Below, piece after piece: positions 22,686-29,079 of a DNA stretch of 29,079 nucleotides. The notes beneath the pieces were generated by a model. It did no database searches and was not told the origin of the DNA. It worked only from the letters and a program-made list of their open reading frames with translations. The position numbers were made by a program, and so were the translations under genes. Each line of letters begins with the position of its first letter. Position 1 is the stretch's first letter. The DNA comes from a virus, in the IMG/VR virus record IMGVR_UViG_3300035388_000084, positions 1 to 29,079 of that record; one strand, given 5' to 3'.

Positions 22686-23282
22686 ATGGATGAGTTCGAT
22701 TTAAAAAAGATATATAACAATATAGCAAGTTATAAAGGCTTGCCTTTCCCCGTTCTTCCAAGAAATATTTCTTCTTATGAAGAAACAGGAAAAAAAATTG
22801 CAGCTATTCTTAAAGGTGAAAAGGATGTTCGTGATTGGTATGGTCGACCTTTTATTGCTCATGCGACTCTTGGAGGTGTTGAGCTAGGGAGTTCAAAGGA
22901 AGATCATATAATGATACAGCCTTTGATTTTATTTGAAGGTCATAAGGATATTGAGAAAACCAAAATTGAAGCCGGTACTTATCCTGGTACAATGAAAGAA
23001 TTTATCAGTTTTGGGGATTATAAATTGAAAATTTACGGTGCTTTAATTAACCGAAATCAAAAGGAATATCCATACGATCAGGTTCGAATACTTAAAGATA
23101 TTTGGCAGCGCAATGTTGCTTTAACATTTGATTGTTATATATCTCAGGAGTTATTTGATTATGTAGTAATCGAAAAAATAAAGTTTAAGGAGTTAACTAA
23201 AAGTCCTGGTTGGCAAATGTATGAAATTGAAGCTGTAAGTGATGGTAATTTAGAAGTTGAATATTTAAAAGGCGATGCTTAG
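22686..23282 (+). CDS. Baseplate-proximal protein (position of Mu N)
   Basis: 198 aa, mostly beta with a helical start. It lies right after the tape measure, where Mu carries N (gp43), and its stop overlaps the hub gene by 8 nt. The middle has a strand-rich region (IMIQPLILFEGHKDIEKTKI) and IKIYGALINRNQKEYPYDQV-like strands. The match to a named family is not certain; by position it is a baseplate or tail-tip component. Confidence 0.6.
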   Translation: MDEFDLKKIYNNIASYKGLPFPVLPRNISSYEETGKKIAAILKGEKDVRDWYGRPFIAHATLGGVELGSSKEDHIMIQPLILFEGHKDIEKTKIEAGTYPGTMKEFISFGDYKLKIYGALINRNQKEYPYDQVRILKDIWQRNVALTFDCYISQELFDYVVIEKIKFKELTKSPGWQMYEIEAVSDGNLEVEYLKGDA

Positions 23283-24243
23283 TCCAAAATGCAATATAAT
23301 CATTAATAACAACCTTAAAATAAAAGGTTGTGGAGGCTTTGTTGTAGATAAAGATGTGGAAAACCTATCTGTGGTAGGTCATGTTAATCTTCCATTGCAT
23401 GCAATCTATCGCAAATCTACAAGCAGAAATATTCTAGTTCTTCAGGATGAAATAAAAGAGGGTGATTTAATTACCATTGAAGCCGGATATTTGGAGGATG
23501 AAATATTTCAGGTGTTTAAAGGATATGTAACAGTAATTCAAAAAGGCACACAGCTAAAACTTCAAATTGAAGATGCTATTTATTTATTGCGCAAAAAGCC
23601 AGTTGTAATCAATAAAAAGGATATTGATTTAAAAGACTTGATTAGCTTGCTTATTGAAGGAACTGGTCTTATTGTTTCTGACAAAACGAATAGTATAAAA
23701 ATTGATTCTTTCAAATATAAAGGCAATGCTGCCGGGGCATTAGCAAAGTTAAAAGAGAGCTTGTCCTTAACTATTTACTTCGATTCTAACAATGAGCTTT
23801 ACGCAGGTGGTCAACAGTTAAATCCTAAAGGAAAGATTAAAGCTATTTACGGGCGTAATATCATAAAGAACAATACAAAATACCAAACAAAGGATGCAAA
23901 TCCGGTGCAGGTGGAAGTAATAGGTAAAAAAGCCGATAATACAGAGGTTAAAAAGATTGTAGGTATGGAAGGTGGCTCAAAGTACACTCTTTACAAATAC
24001 AATGTTACCAATGAGAATGCATTGCAAACCATTGGTGAAGAGTATTTAAATAAGTATTCTTTTGATGGTTTTAAAGGTAAGCTTAAAATGTTCTTTATTC
24101 CATTTGTCGAACCAGGAGGATCTGTTGAGTATGAAAACGGAAATTATGAAGATAAGTCAGGTACTTATTTTGTAAAAGGCGTGAAATACAGTTTAAGCAA
24201 AGGATTAAAACAAGAAATTGAAATAGGAGCTAAATTATTATGA
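23275..24243 (+). CDS. Baseplate hub protein (Mu gp44/P-like)
   Basis: 322 aa with the fold pattern of gpD/gp27-type hubs: two beta-barrel domains, the first in residues 1-110 (strands such as LITIEAGYLEDEIFQVFKGY), a helical insertion (KKDIDLKDLISLLIEGTGL), then a second barrel with SVEYENG and GTYFVKGVKYSLS. It would form the trimeric centre of the baseplate on which the spike sits. It is followed at once, by a 4-nt overlap, by the spike gene. Order P then gp45 agrees with Mu. Confidence 0.75.
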   Translation: MLSPKCNIIINNNLKIKGCGGFVVDKDVENLSVVGHVNLPLHAIYRKSTSRNILVLQDEIKEGDLITIEAGYLEDEIFQVFKGYVTVIQKGTQLKLQIEDAIYLLRKKPVVINKKDIDLKDLISLLIEGTGLIVSDKTNSIKIDSFKYKGNAAGALAKLKESLSLTIYFDSNNELYAGGQQLNPKGKIKAIYGRNIIKNNTKYQTKDANPVQVEVIGKKADNTEVKKIVGMEGGSKYTLYKYNVTNENALQTIGEEYLNKYSFDGFKGKLKMFFIPFVEPGGSVEYENGNYEDKSGTYFVKGVKYSLSKGLKQEIEIGAKLL

Positions 24244-24845
24244 CAGAAGGTAAAATTGTAAACCAACTTCAAGAGCTTATTAAAAAGCTTATTCCTGCAT
24301 CTTTCACAGGTAAAGTGCTTAGTGTAGATGAAGAAAAAGGTGAAGCTGTTGTTTTGTTTAATGAGCTTGAGTATGATGTAAAGCTTAAATCAATTATCGA
24401 TAAATCTGAGTACGGTGTTTTTGTTATTCCTGAAGCTGAAAGTGATGTGTTTTGCATTCCTGAAGGATTAGATCAGGAAAGATATTTTGTTGCAGGAGTT
24501 AATAAGGTAGCTAAAGTTATTGTAAAAATGCAGAATCTTGATTTTGTAATGGATAATGAAGCAAAAAGCCTGAAGGTAACCAATGGAAATACTGCTTTTG
24601 AGCTTAACGATGCACTAGCTCAATTTAATGATGGTGATAATGGAGGACTTGTTAAAATAACTGATTTAGTAACGAAAATTAATAATCTTGAGACTAAAGT
24701 AAATGATCTTATAACAAAATTAAAGGCGGTGGTTGTTCCATTAGCTCCATCAGGAACGTATCCGTTTTCAACTGTTTTCGGATCAGTAGTAAATTTAACT
24801 CAGACAAAAAAGTCTGATTTGGAAAATGAAAAAGTAAAACACTAA
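24240..24845 (+). CDS. Baseplate spike, gpV/Mu gp45-like
   Basis: 201 aa. Residues ~17-85 look like an OB-fold (FTGKVLSVDEEKGEAVVLFN, ... YGVFVIPEAESDVFCIPEG), the collar of phage spike proteins. Then a VTNGNTAFELNDALA segment and a coiled-coil-like helix with repeated LVTKINNLETKVNDLITKL (~145-165), ending in an Asn/Ser/Thr-rich tail. Unlike P2 gpV no obvious HxH iron site or repeating beta-helix is visible, so the membrane-piercing tip may be elsewhere or short. Overlaps both neighbours. Confidence 0.7.
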   Translation: MTEGKIVNQLQELIKKLIPASFTGKVLSVDEEKGEAVVLFNELEYDVKLKSIIDKSEYGVFVIPEAESDVFCIPEGLDQERYFVAGVNKVAKVIVKMQNLDFVMDNEAKSLKVTNGNTAFELNDALAQFNDGDNGGLVKITDLVTKINNLETKVNDLITKLKAVVVPLAPSGTYPFSTVFGSVVNLTQTKKSDLENEKVKH

Positions 24846-25141
24846 TGAGAGATTATTTACAAGACGAAAATAACGACCTAGTACTTGTTAATGGTGATTT
24901 TAAAATAACCGAAAGTACTCAGCAACATCAAAAGGATTTGCTTATATCACGTAAGTGTGATTATAAGTTAAAGCTTGTTGGTGTGGATATTTACAGTGCT
25001 TTGTTGGATGATGACCAGGAGAATCTTCCGGGCACTATAAGAAAGGAATTTACAAACGATGGAATGACCGTTAACTCTATTTCATTAGACAACGGAAAAC
25101 TAAAAATAGATGCACCTTATGAAACAGATAACAACAGTTAA
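24845..25141 (+). CDS. Baseplate wedge protein (Mu gp46 / gp25-like)
   Basis: 98 aa with the small gp25-like fold: a DLVLVNGDFKITESTQQHQK start, QKDLLISRKCDYKLKLVGV helix-loop, and a closing GMTVNSISLDNGKLKIDA strand set. In T4 this protein ties sheath to baseplate; in Mu gp46 holds the same place. Starts on the last base of the spike stop and overlaps the next gene. Confidence 0.75.
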   Translation: MRDYLQDENNDLVLVNGDFKITESTQQHQKDLLISRKCDYKLKLVGVDIYSALLDDDQENLPGTIRKEFTNDGMTVNSISLDNGKLKIDAPYETDNNS

Positions 25142-25391
25142 AGGTCAAACATTAACCGATATATCTATTCAGGAATATGGAACTGCACTTGCTGTATTTG
25201 AGATTATTGAAAACAATCCTAATCTTTTAAATGATTTTGGTGCAGATGAATCATTAATCGAGGATGTAACACAACTTGATGTCGGTTATCCATTACGCAA
25301 AAATCAGATTGTTCTTATCGATACTGACAGCGATCTAGTAAATAAAACAAAGCTCAGAGAATTAAATAGTGAAATTATTATAAGTGAGTAG
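25119..25391 (+). CDS. LysM-like tail protein (gpX-like)
   Basis: 90 aa from ATG 25119; an earlier in-frame ATG at 25110 would add three residues. The sequence TTVKGQTLTDISIQEYGT at the start and IVLIDTDSD further on give a LysM-like pattern (beta-alpha-alpha-beta), as in P2 gpX, which stabilises the hub or binds the cell wall. It overlaps the wedge gene by 23 nt and ends 2 nt before the baseplate J-like gene. Confidence 0.7.
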   Translation: MKQITTVKGQTLTDISIQEYGTALAVFEIIENNPNLLNDFGADESLIEDVTQLDVGYPLRKNQIVLIDTDSDLVNKTKLRELNSEIIISE

Positions 25392-25393
25392 TT

Positions 25394-26191
25394 ATGGCAC
25401 AAAGAACGATTGACGAAATAAAGCAAGGAATAATTGACAGGCAGCCTTCAAAGTTTCCTGAACTTTCAAGCAGTAATGCTGCTGAATGGAGTTTGTGGCT
25501 CGATGTTGTTGCATATGCAATATGGCTTTTTGAAGGTATAATGATTGTTTTCAAAAAAGATATTGAAAGTAAACTATCAACAAAGAAACCTGGCAGTATT
25601 GCTTGGTTAGTTGAAAAAGCTTATGAGTTTCAGCTTGATTATGATTTAACTGTAGATGACAAAGGAATATTAAAATACAATATGCTCGATGAAAGTGCGA
25701 AAATCATTAAAAGAGTAAGTGCTATTGAAAGTGATGGGGTAATATCATTAAAGGTTGCTAAAATCGATAGCCAGGGTAATTTAGTGCCATTATCAACGGA
25801 TAATGGTGAGTTTCTACAATTTCAAAGATACATTGACAGTGTTAAATATGCAGGTACTAATTTCAATATTGTATCACTCGATGCCGATACAATTAAATAT
25901 GTTGTAGATGTATATTTTGATCCTGTTTACTTAGAAGCTACAATTCAATCTAATTTAGACACAGTATGTGATGAGTATAGATTAGGGCTTGATTTTAATG
26001 GTGTAGTTTATCGCTCAGAATATTATGAAAAGATACTTTCTGCTCAAGGTGTTGTAACAGCAAAAATAACATCGTTTGACGGTATTCATGGAGGAAATAC
26101 AGAAAATATTGATATAAAACGACTGCTAACTTCAGGTTATTTTAATTATGATGAAGCCAGTGTATTTAATCTTATTAATAATAACGAATAA
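25394..26191 (+). CDS. Baseplate J-like protein (Mu gp47-like)
   Basis: 265 aa. It lies between the LysM-like gene and a gp48-like gene, the place of Mu gp47. The N-terminal helical part (AEWSLWLDVVAYAIWLFEGI, ~30-50) and the strand-rich middle (LKVAKIDSQGNLVPL) with TADTIKYVVDVYF-like strands and a helical end fit a baseplate J/gp6-like wedge that joins fibres and sheath. It is shorter than the usual ~350-380 aa, so a domain may be missing or reduced. Confidence 0.65.
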   Translation: MAQRTIDEIKQGIIDRQPSKFPELSSSNAAEWSLWLDVVAYAIWLFEGIMIVFKKDIESKLSTKKPGSIAWLVEKAYEFQLDYDLTVDDKGILKYNMLDESAKIIKRVSAIESDGVISLKVAKIDSQGNLVPLSTDNGEFLQFQRYIDSVKYAGTNFNIVSLDADTIKYVVDVYFDPVYLEATIQSNLDTVCDEYRLGLDFNGVVYRSEYYEKILSAQGVVTAKITSFDGIHGGNTENIDIKRLLTSGYFNYDEASVFNLINNNE

Positions 26192-26679
26192 TGATTATCA
26201 ATTTTTCAACAGATCAGTTTATTGAGCGTTTCGTTCCACTGTATAAAAAAACAAACACCCGTTTAAAGTGGTTGCGATTCTTATTGTCAGAATTAAAAGC
26301 AATGTGGCAAGATTTCTATAACTGGCGTAAAGACTATTATTACAGGCTTAATATTACCGGGCAAACCCTGTTGTTGGAGTATCATTTAAATAAAGTTATT
26401 CCTGGAGCAAATGGTAGTATTAGAATAAAGCATTACACTGATCAAGGTGTACATGTGGCTCTTGAGAGTGAGGTTATTCCAAGTGTTTCAGTTGGTTTAA
26501 TAGATACTCTTGGTGAAGAAAGTAACTATATCCTTGCTGCATTAGAAGGTGAGATACAAGCAAATTTCAATGTTGGTTTTAAGGTTTATGTGCCTACTGG
26601 CATTAATGTAAATGAGGTTGCAGGTGAAGTAAACACCTTTAAATTAGGTGGCATAAGTTATGAAATAGTAGAAGCTTAA
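26191..26679 (+). CDS. Baseplate wedge/fibre-adaptor protein (Mu gp48 position)
   Basis: 162 aa, overlapping its predecessor by 1 nt. The N-terminal half is helical with many Trp/Arg/Tyr (FIERFVPLYKKTNTRLKWLR, AMWQDFYNWRKDYYYRLN), the second half strand-rich. In Mu the equivalent slot is filled by gp48, which joins fibre to baseplate. No decisive motif, so the role rests on order. The fibre gene follows after a 31-nt gap holding palindrome copy 6. Confidence 0.6.
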   Translation: MIINFSTDQFIERFVPLYKKTNTRLKWLRFLLSELKAMWQDFYNWRKDYYYRLNITGQTLLLEYHLNKVIPGANGSIRIKHYTDQGVHVALESEVIPSVSVGLIDTLGEESNYILAALEGEIQANFNVGFKVYVPTGINVNEVAGEVNTFKLGGISYEIVEA

Positions 26680-26691
26680 TATTTATAGGCA

Positions 26692-26708
26692 TTTAAACAG
26701 TATTTAAA
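26692..26708 (+). repeat. 17-bp palindrome copy 6 (upstream of fibre gene)
   Basis: TTTAAACA-G-TATTTAAA, one mismatch from perfect, ending 2 nt before ATG 26711, the same placement as copy 1. Confidence 0.8.
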
Positions 26709-26710
26709 TA

Positions 26711-28267
26711 ATGAAAAGACAAGTACAAGAAACAGGTATACGAAAATGGTTTGGTGGTGATTGGTTAAGTCTCCAGGCAGAGCCTTTTAAAGTTATTGAT
26801 GGTCATTATGAGCAATATGGAAATATGATCATAAAAGGATGTGAAATTATAAATAATCAGGCTGATATTAATCCCGGTATTGTAGGTTTATGGGGCAAAG
26901 ATGAAGCAAATAATGACATTTACAAGGTTGCAGAGTTTTCAGGATTACAGGCTGCTGCAAGTTGGCCAGTGTATTTGGTTTTAGATAAAGAGGAAGAGAA
27001 AAGGCTTTATGATACAGGTATTCAAAAGAATGTTGCTGTAACTTATAAAGCAACACCTGAATATGCTTTGCCTACAGGCGAATATTTGATAATTAATCAG
27101 GATGGTAATAATAAAACTTATCGTGAAGCTCTTCAAAGCTCATCGTATAGATTTGTAACCGATGCACAAATTAGTGATTGGAATTCAAAAGCTGAAGGAG
27201 TTCATGGTCATGCTGCTGCTGATGTTACGGATAGTACAACAAAGCGTTTTGTAACCGATGCACAAATTAGTGATTGGAATTCAAAAGCTGAAGGAGTTCA
27301 TGGTCATGCTGCTGCTGATGTTACGGATAGTACAACAAAGCGTTTTGTAACCGATGCACAAATTAGTGATTGGAATTCAAAAGCTGAAGGAGTTCATGGT
27401 CATGCTGCTGCTGATATAACCGAAAGCACAACAAGGCGATTTGTTACGGATACAGAAAAGCTCGGTTTTTGGAGTGGAAGCTCTACAGTTCTGACTACTA
27501 CTAAAAAGGTTGGTGTGGGAATAGCTTCAGCAGTTGCTAAATTTACCGTTTTAAGCGGTGTTTCAAATAATGAGATTGCTAGGTTTGCAGGTACTGTCGA
27601 GGATAGAGGGCTTCAAATTTCATCGTTTGCAGTCGGTGGGACAAATGAGTCGGGTTTTGATATAAACGCTAGGGGAACTGGTGAAATTAACGCTTTGCAA
27701 TTTTCAACAGGAGGAAACGCACGAATGCACATTGATGGAGCTGGAAAAGTTGGGTTTGGAACAATTGTTCCATATAGCAAGGTTGATATTGTAGAAACTA
27801 ATGCAGGAGGTGCAATCACAGGAGCTACATTAAGGAATAGTTCTTCTTCATCTCTCTCTGAAATTGATTTAAAATTAGTCTGTAGTACTAGTAATGCTAG
27901 TAATGTAGGGGGATTAATTCGAGTTGTTAGGACAAATGCATCAGCTTTAGGTGATTCAGATATGCACTTAGCGACAACGTGTGGAGGAACTCTGGTTGAT
28001 AGGATTTCCATGTTAGCAAATGGCAATGTTGGAATTGCTACAGCCGAACCATTATATAAATTAGATGTTAACGGCTCGGCAAGGTTTAACGGGAATATTG
28101 GATTTTTCAACACAACACCCATTGCCAAAAAAGCTTTAACACAATATCCTAGTCAGGTAGGAATAGACACGACTTGGGGAGGTAATGAGATCGAAGCTCT
28201 TGAAACAACTAGAGATTCATTACAGGAAGTGATAGACGCTTTAAAAGCTTACGGATTACTATCTTAA
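26711..28267 (+). CDS. Tail fibre protein with tandem HGH repeats
   Basis: 518 aa. Residues 1-147 are a baseplate-attachment-like domain. Residues 148-243 are three copies of a 32-residue repeat, each with RFVTDAQISDWNSKA and a HGH motif (His165/167, 197/199, 229/231); HxH in trimeric phage fibres can bind metal along the axis. Then come four 'VGxG-type' beta repeats typical of trimeric fibres (KVGVGIAS, KVGFGTIVP, NVGIATAEPLYKLDVNG, NIGFFNTTP) and a short helical end. No endosialidase chaperone domain is present. It should bind the host surface. The C-terminal region after residue 270 is the likely receptor-facing part. Confidence 0.85.
   Translation: MKRQVQETGIRKWFGGDWLSLQAEPFKVIDGHYEQYGNMIIKGCEIINNQADINPGIVGLWGKDEANNDIYKVAEFSGLQAAASWPVYLVLDKEEEKRLYDTGIQKNVAVTYKATPEYALPTGEYLIINQDGNNKTYREALQSSSYRFVTDAQISDWNSKAEGVHGHAAADVTDSTTKRFVTDAQISDWNSKAEGVHGHAAADVTDSTTKRFVTDAQISDWNSKAEGVHGHAAADITESTTRRFVTDTEKLGFWSGSSTVLTTTKKVGVGIASAVAKFTVLSGVSNNEIARFAGTVEDRGLQISSFAVGGTNESGFDINARGTGEINALQFSTGGNARMHIDGAGKVGFGTIVPYSKVDIVETNAGGAITGATLRNSSSSSLSEIDLKLVCSTSNASNVGGLIRVVRTNASALGDSDMHLATTCGGTLVDRISMLANGNVGIATAEPLYKLDVNGSARFNGNIGFFNTTPIAKKALTQYPSQVGIDTTWGGNEIEALETTRDSLQEVIDALKAYGLLS
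27152..27439 (+). repeat. Three tandem 96-nt units in the fibre gene
   Basis: Units at 27152-27247, 27248-27343 and 27344-27439. Units 1 and 2 are identical; unit 3 differs only in about its last 25 nt. A degenerate start of a fourth unit follows at 27440. The repeat keeps the reading frame, so copy number changes would lengthen or shorten the fibre shaft. Confidence 0.95.
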
Positions 28268-28284
28268 TAATAATATATAAATAA

Positions 28285-29079
28285 ATGTGTGACAAAATGA
28301 AAACACCAATTACTTATTATGGTGGCAAACAAACTATGCTCAAGCATATCAAGCCACGAATTCCAAAACATAAAATTTATACAGAAGCTTTTTGCGGAGG
28401 AGCTGCGGTTTTCTTCGAAAAAGAAGCTTCTGATATAGAAGTTTTAAATGATATCAATGGAGAGTTAATTAACTTTTATCAGGTATTTAGACAGCATTCA
28501 AGCGAATTTAAACAGGAGCTTGAAGGTACTCTGCATAGCAGAAATTTACACTTGTATGCCCAAATGATTTACCAATTGCCAGAGCATTTTAGTAAAGTGA
28601 AACGTGCTTGGGCTTTGTGGTATCTATCCAAAACAAGTTTTGCATCTAAGCTAGATGGTTCGTTTGGTTATGATAAGTCGAAGAATACAATGGTTAAAAA
28701 GCTTTGCAATGCCAAAGAGTATGCAATTGCTGAAGCTGTTGCAAAACGATTAGAAAATGTACAACTTGAGTGCACCGATGCTTTACGTATTATTAGATCG
28801 AGAGACACTATAGATGCATTTCATTTTGTTGATCCTCCTTATGTAGGTACTAATTGTGGTCATTATAACGGATACAACGAACAGCATTTTAAAGAGTTGT
28901 TAGACTTATTGAGCACACTTGAAGGTAAGTTTATGTTAACTATGTTTCCAAATGATATGCTTCAATCTTACATAGATGAGCATAGTTGGATTAACTATAA
29001 AATAACCAGGACAATTTCAGTCAGTAAAACAAATCGCAGAAAGCAAGAGGAGTGGATTGTAATGAATTACTCTATTTAA
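28285..29079 (+). CDS. Dam-like N6-adenine DNA methyltransferase (D12 class)
   Basis: 264 aa, complete at the window end. Motifs of the Dam/D12 class appear in order: an N-terminal YYGGKQ (residues 11-16), the cofactor motif AFCGGAAVF (35-43), and the catalytic DPPY at 183-186. It methylates adenine, probably in a short palindrome that cannot be read from sequence. The start could be ATG 28285 or ATG 28297 (Met5). No restriction partner is visible, so it is likely an orphan phage enzyme protecting the genome from host restriction or marking it, a function Mu achieves with Mom. It follows the fibre gene by 17 nt. Confidence 0.9.
   Translation: MCDKMKTPITYYGGKQTMLKHIKPRIPKHKIYTEAFCGGAAVFFEKEASDIEVLNDINGELINFYQVFRQHSSEFKQELEGTLHSRNLHLYAQMIYQLPEHFSKVKRAWALWYLSKTSFASKLDGSFGYDKSKNTMVKKLCNAKEYAIAEAVAKRLENVQLECTDALRIIRSRDTIDAFHFVDPPYVGTNCGHYNGYNEQHFKELLDLLSTLEGKFMLTMFPNDMLQSYIDEHSWINYKITRTISVSKTNRRKQEEWIVMNYSI

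Noticed and set aside
27152-27439. CRISPR-like array
   Set aside because: The units are 96 nt, contiguous with no spacers, and in frame inside the fibre gene.
26711-29079. Diversity-generating retroelement target at the fibre
   Set aside because: No reverse transcriptase or template repeat is in the window and the fibre C-terminus shows no adenine-biased variable end. An element just outside cannot be excluded.

Overview
The window is most of a Mu-like transposable phage (or prophage) of a Bacteroidota host. The virus assignment rests on a MuA-type DDE transposase followed by a MuB-type AAA+ ATPase, a DUF3164 protein, a GemA-like protein, and then Mu-type head and contractile-tail genes: terminase, DUF935 portal, Mu F, Mu G, DUF1320, DUF2586 sheath, and a gp44 to gp48-like baseplate. 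The host is inferred from the AT-rich sequence, mostly weak Shine-Dalgarno signals, a good Bacteroidota-type promoter (TTG, 21 nt, TAnnTTTG) and the general look of the small proteins. No genus can be named. Neither phage end, nor any host gene, is recognisable in the window.

Layout. (1) 1-225, minus: a small Cys-rich gene, divergent from the rest across a 98-nt control region. (2) 324-8413, plus: the early/transposition region, with transposase, ATPase, then about 14 small, tightly packed genes. Three of these are zinc-ribbon proteins and most are unknown. A compact tRNA-like RNA fold sits at 5721-5762. The region ends at a strong bidirectional terminator (8451-8478). (3) 8477-14378, minus: an inverted DNA-packaging and head-completion block. 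In transcription order it holds small terminase, large terminase, DUF1320, portal, Mu F, Mu G and a tail-terminator-like protein. A promoter-hairpin-T-run unit that looks like a small RNA gene lies on the opposite strand at 9346-9455. (4) 14379-14571: a 193-nt divergent control region with 21-bp-spaced direct repeats. (5) 14572-29079, plus: protease/scaffold, major capsid, a lysis cassette, sheath, tube, a frameshifted tail chaperone, tape measure, baseplate, a fibre with a 96-nt tandem repeat, and a Dam-like adenine methyltransferase.

How it works together. Transposase and ATPase would integrate and replicate the genome by transposition. The inverted block packages DNA through the portal. 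The rightward late block builds the capsid and a contractile tail and lyses the cell. The unexplained structure is mainly non-coding: six copies of a 17-bp near-palindrome (TTTAAACA-N-TGTTTAAA) placed only in short intergenic gaps, the tRNA-like three-way junction, and the small-RNA locus. A further oddity is that the Mu F gene has no ATG, GTG or TTG at its natural start.
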